A stretch of DNA of 64,000 nt from Rhodococcus yunnanensis NBRC 103083 (GTDB lineage: Bacteria; Actinomycetota; Actinomycetes; Mycobacteriales; Mycobacteriaceae), in assembly GCF_001895005.1 (NCBI RefSeq), contig NZ_BCXH01000005.1, positions 248,001 to 312,000 of the forward strand, in the 5' to 3' direction. Shown one piece after another: positions 1 to 8,476 of this stretch. The notes below the pieces were generated by a model. The model did not search any database, was not told where the DNA came from, and was given only the letters and a program-made list of their open reading frames with translations. Both the position numbers and the translations under genes were made by a program. Each line of letters opens with the position of its first letter. The first letter of the stretch is position 1.

Positions 1-839
1 GGATCGTGCCGCGGTTCCTCGGCACTCGCGAAGGTGTACGACCTCGCCCTGCCTCGAACCAGGTCCGACGCGTCCGTCACGATCGAGCGAAGGATTCCTG
101 CCGCGACTGCATGCAGCAGAAGCTGCGGGAACGCCTGACGGGGGCGGACGGTGTGCTCGGACCACTGGAACGGCAGGAGCTCGGACTTCTCCACCCGGAC
201 GTTGTCGAAACGCGTCGTCCCACTTCCGGTGTGCCGCTGGCCGATGCCGTCCCAATCGTCGACGTGTACGACGCCTTCCCGGTGGGCCGGTACCACTGCC
301 GAGATCTGCTTGCCGTCGGCGTCGTTCGCGGAGACTCGGATGTAGTCGGAGAACAAACTGCCGGTGCTGTAGAACTTGGTGCCGTTCAGACGGAAACCGT
401 CGCCGTCGGGAAGCAATGTCGAATCGTAGGTGTAGACACCGACAGCGCGTGAGGTCAGCTCGCTGCTCGCACCCCCGATGAGCAGTCCTTCCCGTACCTT
501 GTCGAGCCAGAATCGACCCGATTCTCGATCGGGGGTCCGCCGACGTTCCTCGACGAAGCCCAGATGAATGCGGATGATGTGGGGGACATCCGGATCTGCT
601 TCGGCGAGCCGGATCAGCAGGGTGAAGAGCTCGTGCAGCGAATACCCGGCGCCCCCTTCGTCGACCGGCAGCCGCACTGCGCCGAGGCGATGTGTGCGGA
701 TGAGCTCTATCGCCGCGAGCGGCGGCGCGTCCTCACCCTCGCGGCGCCGCTTGGCGTCCGCAGCTATGTCGTCGATGATCGACTGGAGTTCTTCCGAGTC
801 GAGAGCCGGTGGGGCGATGCGCTCGATGGCCGTCGTCAT
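1..839 (-). CDS. Acyl-CoA dehydrogenase-fold flavin monooxygenase (SfnB/DszC type), C-terminus off the left edge
   Basis: About 279 N-terminal residues are present; the frame is still open at base 1. The start is the ATG complement at 837-839. A helical N-terminal domain contains RLGAVRLPVDEGGAGYSL, and the middle domain contains LLIGGASSELTSR and LNGTKFYSTGSLFSDYI. This last motif is typical of the sulfone/dibenzothiophene monooxygenase branch (SfnB, DszC) rather than of true acyl-CoA dehydrogenases. Members use reduced flavin and oxygen on organosulfur compounds. The gene is divergent from an osmolyte-type importer and close to a Cys/Met PLP enzyme, which fits a sulfur-scavenging role (inference). 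The substrate cannot be read from sequence, and a desulfurising acyl-CoA-dehydrogenase-like enzyme of other specificity is possible. Confidence 0.75.
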   Translation of the reverse strand, partial: MTTAIERIAPPALDSEELQSIIDDIAADAKRRREGEDAPPLAAIELIRTHRLGAVRLPVDEGGAGYSLHELFTLLIRLAEADPDVPHIIRIHLGFVEERRRTPDRESGRFWLDKVREGLLIGGASSELTSRAVGVYTYDSTLLPDGDGFRLNGTKFYSTGSLFSDYIRVSANDADGKQISAVVPAHREGVVHVDDWDGIGQRHTGSGTTRFDNVRVEKSELLPFQWSEHTVRPRQAFPQLLLHAVAAGILRSIVTDASDLVRGRARSYTFASAEEPRHD

Positions 840-1208
840 GGTGTCGTGTCCTGTCCTCGTTGGGCTTCGAAGAATTTTCGCGCATCGACTTCAGCGGAGG
901 AATGGATGAGATCAGCGTGAGTCGAACGCGCAGCGCAGTAACACCCGAGTTCCGGACGGGGAACTGGCACCACAATCTATTTACTCGAGCTGATTTGAAT
1001 TCTTGACAAGCGACGTCGGACATCCTGCGAATTTCAAGTAGGTGCTGGTAGACGGCCCGGGCCGCGAATTCGGTCCGTGTGCGCACGCTCGGGCATTTCC
1101 CTGAAATCCGGCGTAATTGCCGCTGTGCCGGTATCGTCGCCACCTGACACACGGGGGTGTCACCGGGAACCGTTGTGTCTTCTAAAGCATGCCGCAAGAA
1201 GGAGTTTC
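840..1208. other. Divergent intergenic region upstream of the importer operon
   Basis: These 369 bases separate the divergent monooxygenase and importer. No credible gene is seen. A TTGACA lies at 1003-1008 on the plus strand, but the bases 17 further on (TGCGAA) are a poor -10, so this promoter is only a candidate. A short dyad is at 1145-1162. Confidence 0.5.
1145..1162. promoter_or_regulatory. Candidate operator dyad before the importer operon
   Basis: TGACAC, six bases, then GTGTCA form a perfect six-base inverted repeat about 50 bases upstream of the first importer gene. Its position suits a regulator site, but no regulator is encoded next to it and a six-base arm can arise by chance. 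Confidence 0.3.
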
Positions 1209-1853
1209 GTGAATCTCTGGAATTACCTTCAGGGGCGAGGTGAGTTTCTCTCGTTTCTGACCTATCAGCATGCATCCCTTGCATTTCAGACGGTCCTCGT
1301 GGGATCTCTCGTCGCCGTAGCCATTGCCATCGCGGTGCATCGCCTTCCGCTGTTCTCGGCCCTGACGTTGACGACCAGCCGAGTCGCACTGACCATCCCG
1401 TCACTTGCGCTGCTGGCGTTGCTCATCGTCCCGTTCGGACTCGGCGTGGTGCCGTCGTTCATCATGCTCGCGTTCTTCGCGGCGATGCCGGTGATCGGCA
1501 ATGCCATCGTCGGCCTCCGCGGTGTGCCGGACACGGTGATCGAGTCGGCGAAAGGAATCGGGCTCTCGCGCACCCGCATCCTGTTCTCCGTATCGCTACC
1601 GATGGCCTGGCCGGTGATCCTCACCGGAATTCGGGTGTCGACGCAGATGGTCGTCGGAGTCGCCGCCATCGTCGCCTACGTGCTCGGCCCCGGACTCGGC
1701 TCGCTGATCTTCAACGGACTGTCCCGCCTCGGCGGCACCAATTCCGTCGAAATGGCCTTCACCGGAACAATTCTCATCGTCGTCATCGCGCTGGTGTTCG
1801 ACGCTCTGCTCGTCCTACTCGGGCGCCTCACCATCTCGAAGGGATTGTCATGA
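1209..1853 (+). CDS. Osmoprotectant-type ABC transporter permease (ProW/OpuC family)
   Basis: A 214-residue polytopic membrane protein of the binding-protein-dependent permease family. About five hydrophobic segments are visible. The cytoplasmic coupling region reads VIESAKGIGLSRTRILFSVSLP, which matches the family EAA-loop pattern (residues E-S-A-K-G-I-G). The start is GTG 1209, chosen because AAGAAGGAG lies 6 bases upstream; an in-frame upstream start at 1077 has no such site and adds a non-membrane leader. The stop overlaps the start of the ATPase gene by four bases (ATGA). It should form the channel with the second permease at 3046. Confidence 0.88.
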   Translation: MNLWNYLQGRGEFLSFLTYQHASLAFQTVLVGSLVAVAIAIAVHRLPLFSALTLTTSRVALTIPSLALLALLIVPFGLGVVPSFIMLAFFAAMPVIGNAIVGLRGVPDTVIESAKGIGLSRTRILFSVSLPMAWPVILTGIRVSTQMVVGVAAIVAYVLGPGLGSLIFNGLSRLGGTNSVEMAFTGTILIVVIALVFDALLVLLGRLTISKGLS

Positions 1854-3049
1854 CCGACACCGAACGCACCGTCACCGGTGCATCGATTCGGCTCGACGGC
1901 GTCGTCAAGCAGTACCGCGGGCAGACCGAGCCCGCCGTACGGAAGATCGACCTCGAGATCGAAGCCGGGCACATCGTCGCCTTCGTCGGGCCGTCCGGGT
2001 GCGGTAAGACGACGACGCTGAAGATGATCAACCGGCTCATCGAACCGACCGAGGGCCGTCTGTTCATCGGTGACCGCGACGTCACCGGTGAGGACCCGGA
2101 CAAGCTCCGGCAGTCCATCGGATACGTGATCCAGGCAGGCGGACTGTTCCCGCACTGGTCGGTGTCGAAGAACATCGGCGCCATCCCGCGCGTTCTCGGC
2201 TGGGACTCCAAGCGGATCGCCGAGCGCACCGAATATCTGCTCGACCTCGTCGGACTCGACGCGAACACCTTCCGTGATCGGCTCCCCAAGGACATGTCCG
2301 GTGGACAGCAGCAGCGCGTGGGCGTCGCCCGTGCACTGGCCGCGGATCCGCCGGTGCTCCTGATGGACGAGCCGTTCAGTGCCGTCGATCCGATCACCCG
2401 AGTCCGCTTGCAGGACAGTCTGATCGCGATCCAGCACGAGGTCGCGAAGACCATCGTGATCGTCACCCACGACTTCGAGGAAGCGACCAAACTCGGCGAC
2501 AAGGTGTTGATCCTGTCCGAGGGCGGCAAGATCGAACAGTACGCGACGCCCGAGGAGATTCTGGCCAGGCCCGCGACCCCGTTCGTGGAGGAGTTCATCG
2601 GCTCCGGCGCCACGCTCGCGCATCTGACGCTGTCGAGAGTCAAAGACGTAGAACACGATTCGGTCGTCACCGCACGCGTCGGCGAATCCTCCCAGGAAGT
2701 GATCGGGCGGGCCTCTGCTGCCGGGGTCACCTGGATCGTCGTCGTCGACGACGACGGACGCCCACAGTCGTGGCCGTCCCTCGACGAGGTGGCCACCAAG
2801 GACCGAGTTTCCGGGTACGTGGACACGCGACTGCCCACCGTCGCACCGTCGTCGACACTCAACGACGCTCTCGACAGCATGCTCGCCGCGAGCCAGGGCG
2901 GTGTCCTCGTCACCGACGGCCGCGGCGCGGTCACCGGGTCGCTCACCATCGCCACTGTCATGGCGGTCATTCGCAGTCAGTTGTCCGACGCGCGTGCAGG
3001 CGACGGGCACGTCTCCTACTCCGCGCACACCGAGGATCGACAAGCATGA
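1850..3049 (+). CDS. Osmoprotectant-type ABC transporter ATPase with C-terminal CBS domains (ProV/OpuCA family)
   Basis: This 399-residue protein powers the importer. Walker A GPSGCGKTT is at residues 47-55, the signature MSGGQ at about 149-153 and Walker B VLLMDEP at about 169-175. Residues beyond about 260 form a paired CBS-type region ending with the segment GGVLVTDGRGAVTGSLT. CBS domains in OpuA/OpuC ATPases sense ionic strength or nucleotides, so activity is probably osmotically gated (family knowledge). The gene overlaps both permease genes by four bases, implying one translationally coupled operon. Substrates in this family include glycine betaine, choline, carnitine, proline betaine and dimethylsulfoniopropionate; which one applies here is not visible. 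Confidence 0.92.
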   Translation: MTDTERTVTGASIRLDGVVKQYRGQTEPAVRKIDLEIEAGHIVAFVGPSGCGKTTTLKMINRLIEPTEGRLFIGDRDVTGEDPDKLRQSIGYVIQAGGLFPHWSVSKNIGAIPRVLGWDSKRIAERTEYLLDLVGLDANTFRDRLPKDMSGGQQQRVGVARALAADPPVLLMDEPFSAVDPITRVRLQDSLIAIQHEVAKTIVIVTHDFEEATKLGDKVLILSEGGKIEQYATPEEILARPATPFVEEFIGSGATLAHLTLSRVKDVEHDSVVTARVGESSQEVIGRASAAGVTWIVVVDDDGRPQSWPSLDEVATKDRVSGYVDTRLPTVAPSSTLNDALDSMLAASQGGVLVTDGRGAVTGSLTIATVMAVIRSQLSDARAGDGHVSYSAHTEDRQA

Positions 3050-3783
3050 ATCGACTACGGCGAACACCGATCGACGTATGGTTCGAGCCGCTGCTGATCG
3101 TGATCCTCGGCGTCGGCTACATCCTGTGGTACCAGTCGACGACGCTCACTCCGACGGAGGAGGCGTCACTCGGCTGGGCGAACCTGCAGGTCACCATCCT
3201 CGATCACATCAAACTGACCTTGACCGCGACCGTCATCGTGGTCGTCATCGCCATTCCGCTCGGCATCCTGCTCACCCGGGACAAGGCCAGGCCGTACAAG
3301 CCGTTCGTGATCAACTTCGCCAACGTCGGTCAGGCCGCCCCTGCCGTCGGTCTCATCGTGCTGCTGACCATGTGGCTGGGCACCGGATTCCGCACTGCCG
3401 TGGTCGGACTCGTCGTCTACGCGATCCTGCCGATCCTGCAGAACACCATCATCGGTATCGACCAGGTCGACAAACGCACCATCGAAGCAGCACGCGGTAT
3501 CGGATTCTCCGGACTGCGGACGCTCGCGCAGGTCGAGTTGCCCCTCGCCGTGCCGGTCATTCTCAACGGTGTACGCACGGCGCTGGTGATCCTGGTCGGC
3601 ACCGCGACGCTCAGTACCTTCATCGGCGCAACGAGTCTCGGCACACTCATCACCACGGGCGTGACGCTGTTCCTGCCGAAACTACTCATCTCCGGTGCCA
3701 TCCTCGTCGGGTTGTTGGCACTGATCATCGATTGGCTCGGACGACTCGTCGAGCTCGTCGCAACCCCGCGAGGAGTGGCATGA
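3046..3783 (+). CDS. Osmoprotectant-type ABC transporter permease, second subunit
   Basis: A 245-residue permease paralogous to the product of 1209-1853. It has an N-terminal hydrophobic segment (LLIVILGVGYILW), about five further segments and the coupling motif TIEAARGIGFSGLRTLAQVELP. The ATG at 3046 overlaps the ATPase stop by four bases (ATGA), which fixes the start. The two different permeases imply a heterodimeric channel, as in OpuC and the mycobacterial ProVWXZ system. Confidence 0.9.
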   Translation: MNRLRRTPIDVWFEPLLIVILGVGYILWYQSTTLTPTEEASLGWANLQVTILDHIKLTLTATVIVVVIAIPLGILLTRDKARPYKPFVINFANVGQAAPAVGLIVLLTMWLGTGFRTAVVGLVVYAILPILQNTIIGIDQVDKRTIEAARGIGFSGLRTLAQVELPLAVPVILNGVRTALVILVGTATLSTFIGATSLGTLITTGVTLFLPKLLISGAILVGLLALIIDWLGRLVELVATPRGVA

Positions 3784-4751
3784 TTCGGCGTCTCGGACTT
3801 GCCGGAGTGGCCCTGCTCGCCACTGCGCTGACAGGTTGCGGATTGGTCAGCTCGGCAGGCACTTTCGAGAACACGACGCTCACGGACGGCGCCACTCCGC
3901 TCGACGGATCATCGCTGGTGGTGACGTCGAAGAGTTTCACCGAAGGTGTCCTCCTCGGCAAGATCACCGCAACGTATCTCGCCGCCGCAGGCGCGAACGT
4001 CACCGATCTGACAGGTGCACCCGGGTCGGCGTCGTCACGTCAAGCGCAACTCAACGGCGACGCCGACATACTGTGGGAATACACCGGCACCGGCTGGGTC
4101 AACTATCACAACGAGACCGAGACGATCGCCGATCCCGGTGAGCTCTGGCAACGTGTCCACGACGTCGAGAAGCAGGATTACGATCTCGAATGGCTGCCGC
4201 CGGCCAACTTCAACGACACCTACGCGTTCGCGGCATCCGCCGGAACGGCCGAGAAGCTGGGCGTGACAACGCTGTCCGACGTCGCGAAACTCCCCGTCGC
4301 CGACCGAACCTTCTGCGTGGACGATGAATTCTTCAGCCGTGCAGATGGATTCGTGCCGATGCTCGAGACGTACGGCATCCCGCTCAACGGGGCGGACGGC
4401 GTACCGTCGGGCAACGTCACACGCATGGACGCCGGTGTCGTCTACACCTCCACCGCGCAGAGCGCGCCGTGCAACTTCGGCATGGTCTACACCACCGACG
4501 GTCGAGTCAAGAACCTGAATCTCACCGTGCTCGACGACGACCGGAAGTTCTTCCTGCCCTACAGCGGCACCGCCGTGGTCCGCGGCGCGGTCCTCGAACA
4601 GCACCCGGAGATCGCCGACCTGATGGCCGTCATCTCCGAGCGCCTCACCGACGACCTCATGCAGGAACTCAACGGTCGGGTCGACATCGACGGCGAGGAC
4701 CCCTCCGACGTCGCTTACCAGTGGCTCCAGAGCGAGGGTTTGGTGAACTGA
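3780..4751 (+). CDS. Osmoprotectant-type ABC transporter substrate-binding lipoprotein (ProX/OpuCC family)
   Basis: A 323-residue lipoprotein. The signal peptide MIRRLGLAGVALLATALTGC ends in the lipobox LTGC with Cys20 as the lipidation site. The mature protein begins a type II periplasmic-binding fold with VVTSKSFTEGVLLGK, the usual opening of the OpuAC/OpuCC domain. The gene overlaps the permease stop by four bases and closes the four-gene importer operon. The aromatic residues of the binding pocket cannot be assigned without a structure, so betaine, carnitine or a sulfonium compound all remain possible. Confidence 0.9.
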   Translation: MIRRLGLAGVALLATALTGCGLVSSAGTFENTTLTDGATPLDGSSLVVTSKSFTEGVLLGKITATYLAAAGANVTDLTGAPGSASSRQAQLNGDADILWEYTGTGWVNYHNETETIADPGELWQRVHDVEKQDYDLEWLPPANFNDTYAFAASAGTAEKLGVTTLSDVAKLPVADRTFCVDDEFFSRADGFVPMLETYGIPLNGADGVPSGNVTRMDAGVVYTSTAQSAPCNFGMVYTTDGRVKNLNLTVLDDDRKFFLPYSGTAVVRGAVLEQHPEIADLMAVISERLTDDLMQELNGRVDIDGEDPSDVAYQWLQSEGLVN

Positions 4752-4800
4752 TCGAGCGTCGCGCAGGTGTTCCCGGCGTGCGTCTTCTACCCTTGACGAG

Positions 4801-6006
4801 GTGACGACCCGACCCGACAAGCACGACCCCAGCACACTGTCTTTCCTCACTCAGGCGGTGCACGCGGGCAACAGCATCGATCCCGGATCCGGTGCGATCA
4901 GAACCCCGTTGGTTCTGGCCAACTCCTACGCGTTGCCGGAGGATCCGTCCGGGCTCGACTGGTCGGGCACCGAGGTCCCGCTGTACACGCGAAACTCGGG
5001 AGCGAATCAGCTTGCATTGCAGCAGAAGCTGGCGGTGCTCGAGCACGGCGAGGACGCTGTCGTGTTGGCTTCCGGCGTGGCTGCGCTTCACTCGGTGTTC
5101 TTCACCTTCCTGAACTCCGGCGACCATGTCGTCGTTGCGGACGTCACGTACGAGGCGACGTGGCGTCTGTTCACCGAACTGCTGCCGTCGAAGTACGGCA
5201 TCGAGGCCACGTTCGTCGACGCCTCCGACCCGGAGAACATCCGTGCTGCACTACGTCCCGACACGAAGCTGGTGCACGTGGAGGTCGTGGCGAACCCCAC
5301 CACGAAGGTCACCGATATTCGCGCCGTGGCCGACGTCGCGCACGAGGCGGGGGCGCTGGTCACCGTCGACTCCACATTCACCCCGCCGCCACTGTTTCGG
5401 CCGTTGGACCATGGCGCCGATCTGGTGATCCATTCGCTCACCAAGTACATCAACGGGCACGGGGATGCGATGGGCGGAGCTGTTGTCGGTTCACGCGAGC
5501 TGATAGCCCGCATCAAGTCCGACGCCATGGTCGACGTCGGCGGAATCATCTCGCCGTTCAACGCCTGGCTCATCACCCGAGGCTCGATCACGCTGCCGCT
5601 GCGGCTCGCACGGCATCTCGACACCGCGCAGCGCGTCGCCGAATTCCTCGACGGTCACCCGAGAGTGACCTACGTGGCCTATCCGGGATTGCCGTCGCAT
5701 CCACAGCATGCGTTGGCGACGAGGCAGTTCGAGGGCCGGGGCTTCGGGGCGATGATGGCGTTCGGCGTCGACGGCGACTCCGACACACACAATCGATTCG
5801 TCTCGAACCTGCGAGTCATCACCTCCGCGGTGTCGCTGGGGCACGACGAATCGCTGATAGTCCACGTCGGGACCGACGGGCCGCGGGTTCGCCAGTACCC
5901 CGAGGAGTTCCGGCGGTGGGGACACCTGCGATTCTCCATCGGCCTCGAGGACCCGGACGATCTGGTTGCCGACCTCGATGCTGCCCTGACGGCGACGTTC
6001 GGCTGA
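4801..6006 (+). CDS. PLP-dependent Cys/Met metabolism enzyme (cystathionine gamma-synthase/lyase family)
   Basis: A 401-residue fold-type I PLP enzyme starting at GTG 4801. The cofactor lysine is Lys215 in HSLTKYINGHGDAMGG. ASGVAALHS near residue 90 binds the phosphate and Tyr117 would stack on the PLP ring. Two family motifs are altered: YTRxxNPT reads YTRNSGAN, and DNTF reads DSTF around residue 190. The reaction (methionine gamma-lyase, cystathionine lyase or synthase) is therefore unclear. It follows the importer operon by 49 bases without an obvious terminator and may be co-transcribed. With the SfnB/DszC-like gene it suggests organosulfur or methionine turnover (inference). Confidence 0.85.
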   Translation: MTTRPDKHDPSTLSFLTQAVHAGNSIDPGSGAIRTPLVLANSYALPEDPSGLDWSGTEVPLYTRNSGANQLALQQKLAVLEHGEDAVVLASGVAALHSVFFTFLNSGDHVVVADVTYEATWRLFTELLPSKYGIEATFVDASDPENIRAALRPDTKLVHVEVVANPTTKVTDIRAVADVAHEAGALVTVDSTFTPPPLFRPLDHGADLVIHSLTKYINGHGDAMGGAVVGSRELIARIKSDAMVDVGGIISPFNAWLITRGSITLPLRLARHLDTAQRVAEFLDGHPRVTYVAYPGLPSHPQHALATRQFEGRGFGAMMAFGVDGDSDTHNRFVSNLRVITSAVSLGHDESLIVHVGTDGPRVRQYPEEFRRWGHLRFSIGLEDPDDLVADLDAALTATFG

Positions 6007-6026
6007 GCACAATTCGCGGGTAAGTG

Positions 6027-6395
6027 TCAGCCGGCGGGATCGAGCTGCACGCTGACGTGGACGCTGCCGCCCTTCCGGTGCGCGACCGCGTGCCCGGGGC
6101 GATCGACGCCGTCGAGGCGAATCGAGATCGGACCGCCGTCGGGGTAGAAATTACGCCACCAACCCTTCCGATCGGGTACGGCGACACCGATGGTCACCTG
6201 GTCGCCTCGTCGCTTGTATCCGACGGGAATGCTGAACGTGCGACCCGATTTCCTTCCCACGTACGTGATGTCCGTAATGGCCTTGGACAGCAATCGGCCG
6301 ACGACGGGTGCGCTGATCAGCGGGCGCATGACGACATTCGCCACGCCTGCAAGCTGCTGGAAAGTGTTCACGGGCTCGATTGTCGCACCGGTCAC
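6027..6395 (-). CDS. Small split-barrel oxidoreductase of the F420-dependent nitroreductase (DUF385) family
   Basis: A 122-residue protein with ITYVGRKSGRTFSIPVGYKR followed by a segment ending in RKGWWRNFY. The TxGRxSG pattern, the valine-glycine strand and the WWxNF element are hallmarks of deazaflavin (F420)-dependent nitroreductase-like proteins of mycobacteria and rhodococci. These reduce quinones, nitro compounds or other hydrophobic substrates with F420H2, though some members bind haem or FMN instead. The start is GTG 6395, which overlaps the stop of an upstream small open frame by four bases (GTGA). The substrate is unknown. Confidence 0.75.
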   Translation of the reverse strand: MTGATIEPVNTFQQLAGVANVVMRPLISAPVVGRLLSKAITDITYVGRKSGRTFSIPVGYKRRGDQVTIGVAVPDRKGWWRNFYPDGGPISIRLDGVDRPGHAVAHRKGGSVHVSVQLDPAG

Positions 6396-6520
6396 AACCG
6401 TCCGGTAGCCCCTGCCAGGGCGATCGCAGCGGCAACGAGTACCAGCAGTCCGATAACGGCTGTCAGCTGTAGTGGGCCCGCAGCGCCGGGCGGGCGAGGA
6501 GAACGATCCCGTATTTTCAC
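6392..6520 (-). CDS. Possible 42-residue single-pass membrane protein
   Basis: A short frame starts at GTG 6520 with a basic, proline-rich opening (VKIRDRSPRPPG) and one hydrophobic helix, LTAVIGLLVLVAAAIALAGA. Its TGA overlaps the GTG of the DUF385 oxidoreductase by four bases. Translational coupling and the clean membrane helix support a real gene, possibly a membrane partner for the oxidoreductase. No good ribosome binding site is visible and I do not recognise the family. Confidence 0.4.
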   Translation of the reverse strand: MKIRDRSPRPPGAAGPLQLTAVIGLLVLVAAAIALAGATGRL

Positions 6521-6625
6521 TGGTTCATGGTGCGGTATCGGCCATAGGGTTGGCAAGCGGAACGGAAACAAGTTATTCGGTCGATATCGAATGAAAACCC
6601 TACTACCGGTTGGCCTTGGGGTTCC

Positions 6626-7246
6626 TCAGCCCGCGCTTCCGGTCGACGGGAGTACCTCGGGGCTGAGTTGAAGTCCCGGTGGAGCACACGAGATCTGCCC
6701 GCACAGTAGATCGAACGGCTGCGCCCTGAGGTTGGGAACAGCGTCGGGATTGACGAAGATCAAGCCGTCGGGCGAGGTGCAGGACACCGTTCCACAATTG
6801 GTCCCCAGCGGAAAACCGCGCGAATCGATGGGACTCGGGGGCGGAAGGACCGGATCGGCCGGCACGATCGGTGCGCCGCACTCGACGCATGTTCCCGGCG
6901 CGTCGATTTCCGGCGCCGGGAGTGGTGCGGCCGAGAGGTTCTCGGCAGGGAGTGTCGTCGATTCAACGGAGGCAATGACACTCGGTGGCACCAACGCAGG
7001 TGACGGCGGCATCGTCGATGTGCCGGACGGAGGCGTCGTCGTGCTGCCGGGCGTCGTCGAATCCTGTGCCGTGGATTCCTGTGCCGTGGATTCCTGTGCC
7101 GCAGAGGTCGGTACCGAGATGTCCTCGGCGCTCGCGGAGCAGCCGACGAGCACTATCAGCACGGATCCCGCGACCAGCAGCACAGCGGCAGCCCGACGCC
7201 ACCGACGCGGCAGGCGCGTGATGGAACGATCCGAACGTTGCGGCAT
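6626..7246 (-). CDS. Proline/threonine-rich exported lipoprotein of unknown function
   Basis: A 206-residue protein. An arginine-rich N-terminus (RRWRRAAAV) precedes the helix LLVAGSVLIVLVGC, whose end resembles a lipobox with Cys near residue 36. A low-complexity Ser/Thr/Gln/Pro linker follows, including three five-residue repeats of the AQEST type. The rest has several cysteines (CVECGAP, NCGTVSC, LLCGQISC) that may form disulfides outside the cell. The spaced C-G-x-x-S-C pattern suggests two copies of a short cysteine-containing unit. Function is not recognised. Confidence 0.7.
   Translation of the reverse strand: MPQRSDRSITRLPRRWRRAAAVLLVAGSVLIVLVGCSASAEDISVPTSAAQESTAQESTAQDSTTPGSTTTPPSGTSTMPPSPALVPPSVIASVESTTLPAENLSAAPLPAPEIDAPGTCVECGAPIVPADPVLPPPSPIDSRGFPLGTNCGTVSCTSPDGLIFVNPDAVPNLRAQPFDLLCGQISCAPPGLQLSPEVLPSTGSAG
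7059..7103. repeat. Three tandem 15-base repeats inside the lipoprotein gene
   Basis: Three consecutive 15-base units of the type GATTCCTGTGCCGTG (7059-7073, 7074-7088, 7089-7103) encode the AQEST/AQDST repeats on the minus strand. The first two differ by one base, which is consistent with recent slippage and possible length variation between strains. Confidence 0.85.
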
Positions 7247-7432
7247 GGGCCCTCCGTGACACCCGTTGTGGTGTGCGTGGTTGTCGTGTGTCTGCTGAGT
7301 TATCTGTTCGTGACACTAGTTCATTACCGATCCGAACTTTTACGCACTGAATTTTTCCAATCGCACCCATCCGGTGCAGGCGTGGAGTTCAATCATCAGT
7401 CGTCTCAGAAGCCGGCGGGATGGGGGACCTGC

Positions 7433-8353
7433 ATGAACGGACCGGAGGTGGGCGAGGACGGTGGCGGGCCGCCGCCCGCCGGTGCATTCGGAGATTCCAA
7501 CGTCCTCAGCACGTATCGCAGTCTCCGAATCGGCATGGTGATCCTGGTTCTGATGCTGTTCGTGTCGATATTCATCCAGGCCGGATCATCCGGGTGGTGC
7601 TTGCAGTCGTCGATCAGCGCCTACTACTTCACGGATGTGCACGCGGTGTTCATCGCGGTTCTGTGCGCAGCGGGCGCCCTCCTCATCGTCTACAAGGGAA
7701 GTACCGACACCGAGAACGTGCTGTACGACTTCGCGGGAATCTGGGCATTCGTCGTAGCAATGGTTCCCACCGGCTGGCCCACCAACCTCGAACCCGACGG
7801 AGTGCAGCGGGCCAGAGGCGTCTGCGGTGGTCCGGGTCTGCCCTTGGTCTACAACGCGGGCCAGGCGATAGGCAACAACGTGTCGGTCGTCTTCGTCGGA
7901 GTGCTGCTCGTGCTCTTGATGTCGGTGCTGCTCGCTCCAGGGAGATATGGGAGCACATGGACGTTTCTCGGCACCATCGCGCGCGTCGTCGGAGGCGTGT
8001 TCACCGTGGCGCTTGCCGCGCAGTTCGTGTTCGCGTCCTCATGGTTCGAACGTCACGGCCACGATTGGGCTGCGGCAGCGATGTTCGGATACATCATTCT
8101 CGCGGTGTGGGTCAACGCATTTCATGCGAAGGTCGATCCAGGGACGTCGAGCCGGTACGTGGCGGCATACCGAGCAGTCGGCGTCGCCATGCTGGTCACG
8201 TTGATCGCAGTGTTCGTTCTGTCCGTGACGGTCCGATGGACGTTGTACGTGCTGGTCGCCGAATTCGCACTGCTGATCGAGTTCGCGTTGTTCTGGGTGG
8301 TGCAGACCGTGGAGTTGTGGAACATGCCCTACCGAAATCCCAGCTCCCGCTAG
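7433..8353 (+). CDS. Polytopic membrane protein of unknown function
   Basis: A 306-residue protein with about seven hydrophobic helices. A glycine/proline-rich cytoplasmic opening is followed by RIGMVILVLMLFVSIFIQAG. A loop with aromatic residues (SISAYYFTDVHAVFIAVLC) and the motif KGSTDTENVLYDFAGIWAF lie between helices 2 and 3. The start is ATG 7433 because a GGGGGA lies just upstream; an in-frame ATG at 7238 would add a leader overlapping the divergent lipoprotein start. I recognise no transporter or enzyme motif. Confidence 0.65.
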   Translation: MNGPEVGEDGGGPPPAGAFGDSNVLSTYRSLRIGMVILVLMLFVSIFIQAGSSGWCLQSSISAYYFTDVHAVFIAVLCAAGALLIVYKGSTDTENVLYDFAGIWAFVVAMVPTGWPTNLEPDGVQRARGVCGGPGLPLVYNAGQAIGNNVSVVFVGVLLVLLMSVLLAPGRYGSTWTFLGTIARVVGGVFTVALAAQFVFASSWFERHGHDWAAAAMFGYIILAVWVNAFHAKVDPGTSSRYVAAYRAVGVAMLVTLIAVFVLSVTVRWTLYVLVAEFALLIEFALFWVVQTVELWNMPYRNPSSR

Positions 8354-8476
8354 GACCCAGCATTTCTCGCGTGGCCACCCCCCCGGTGCCGACGCGGTGG
8401 ACCCATCGGCGGTCTGTGCACCCTTTGTCTGGTTGGTCCGTCTTGTTACAGGTGTTGTTCGTGGCAAGATCAGGCG

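Noticed and set aside
1676..3067. Minus-strand frame of 463 residues opposite the importer ATPase
   Set aside because: The plus-strand frame has clear ABC motifs; the antisense product has none and no ribosome binding site.
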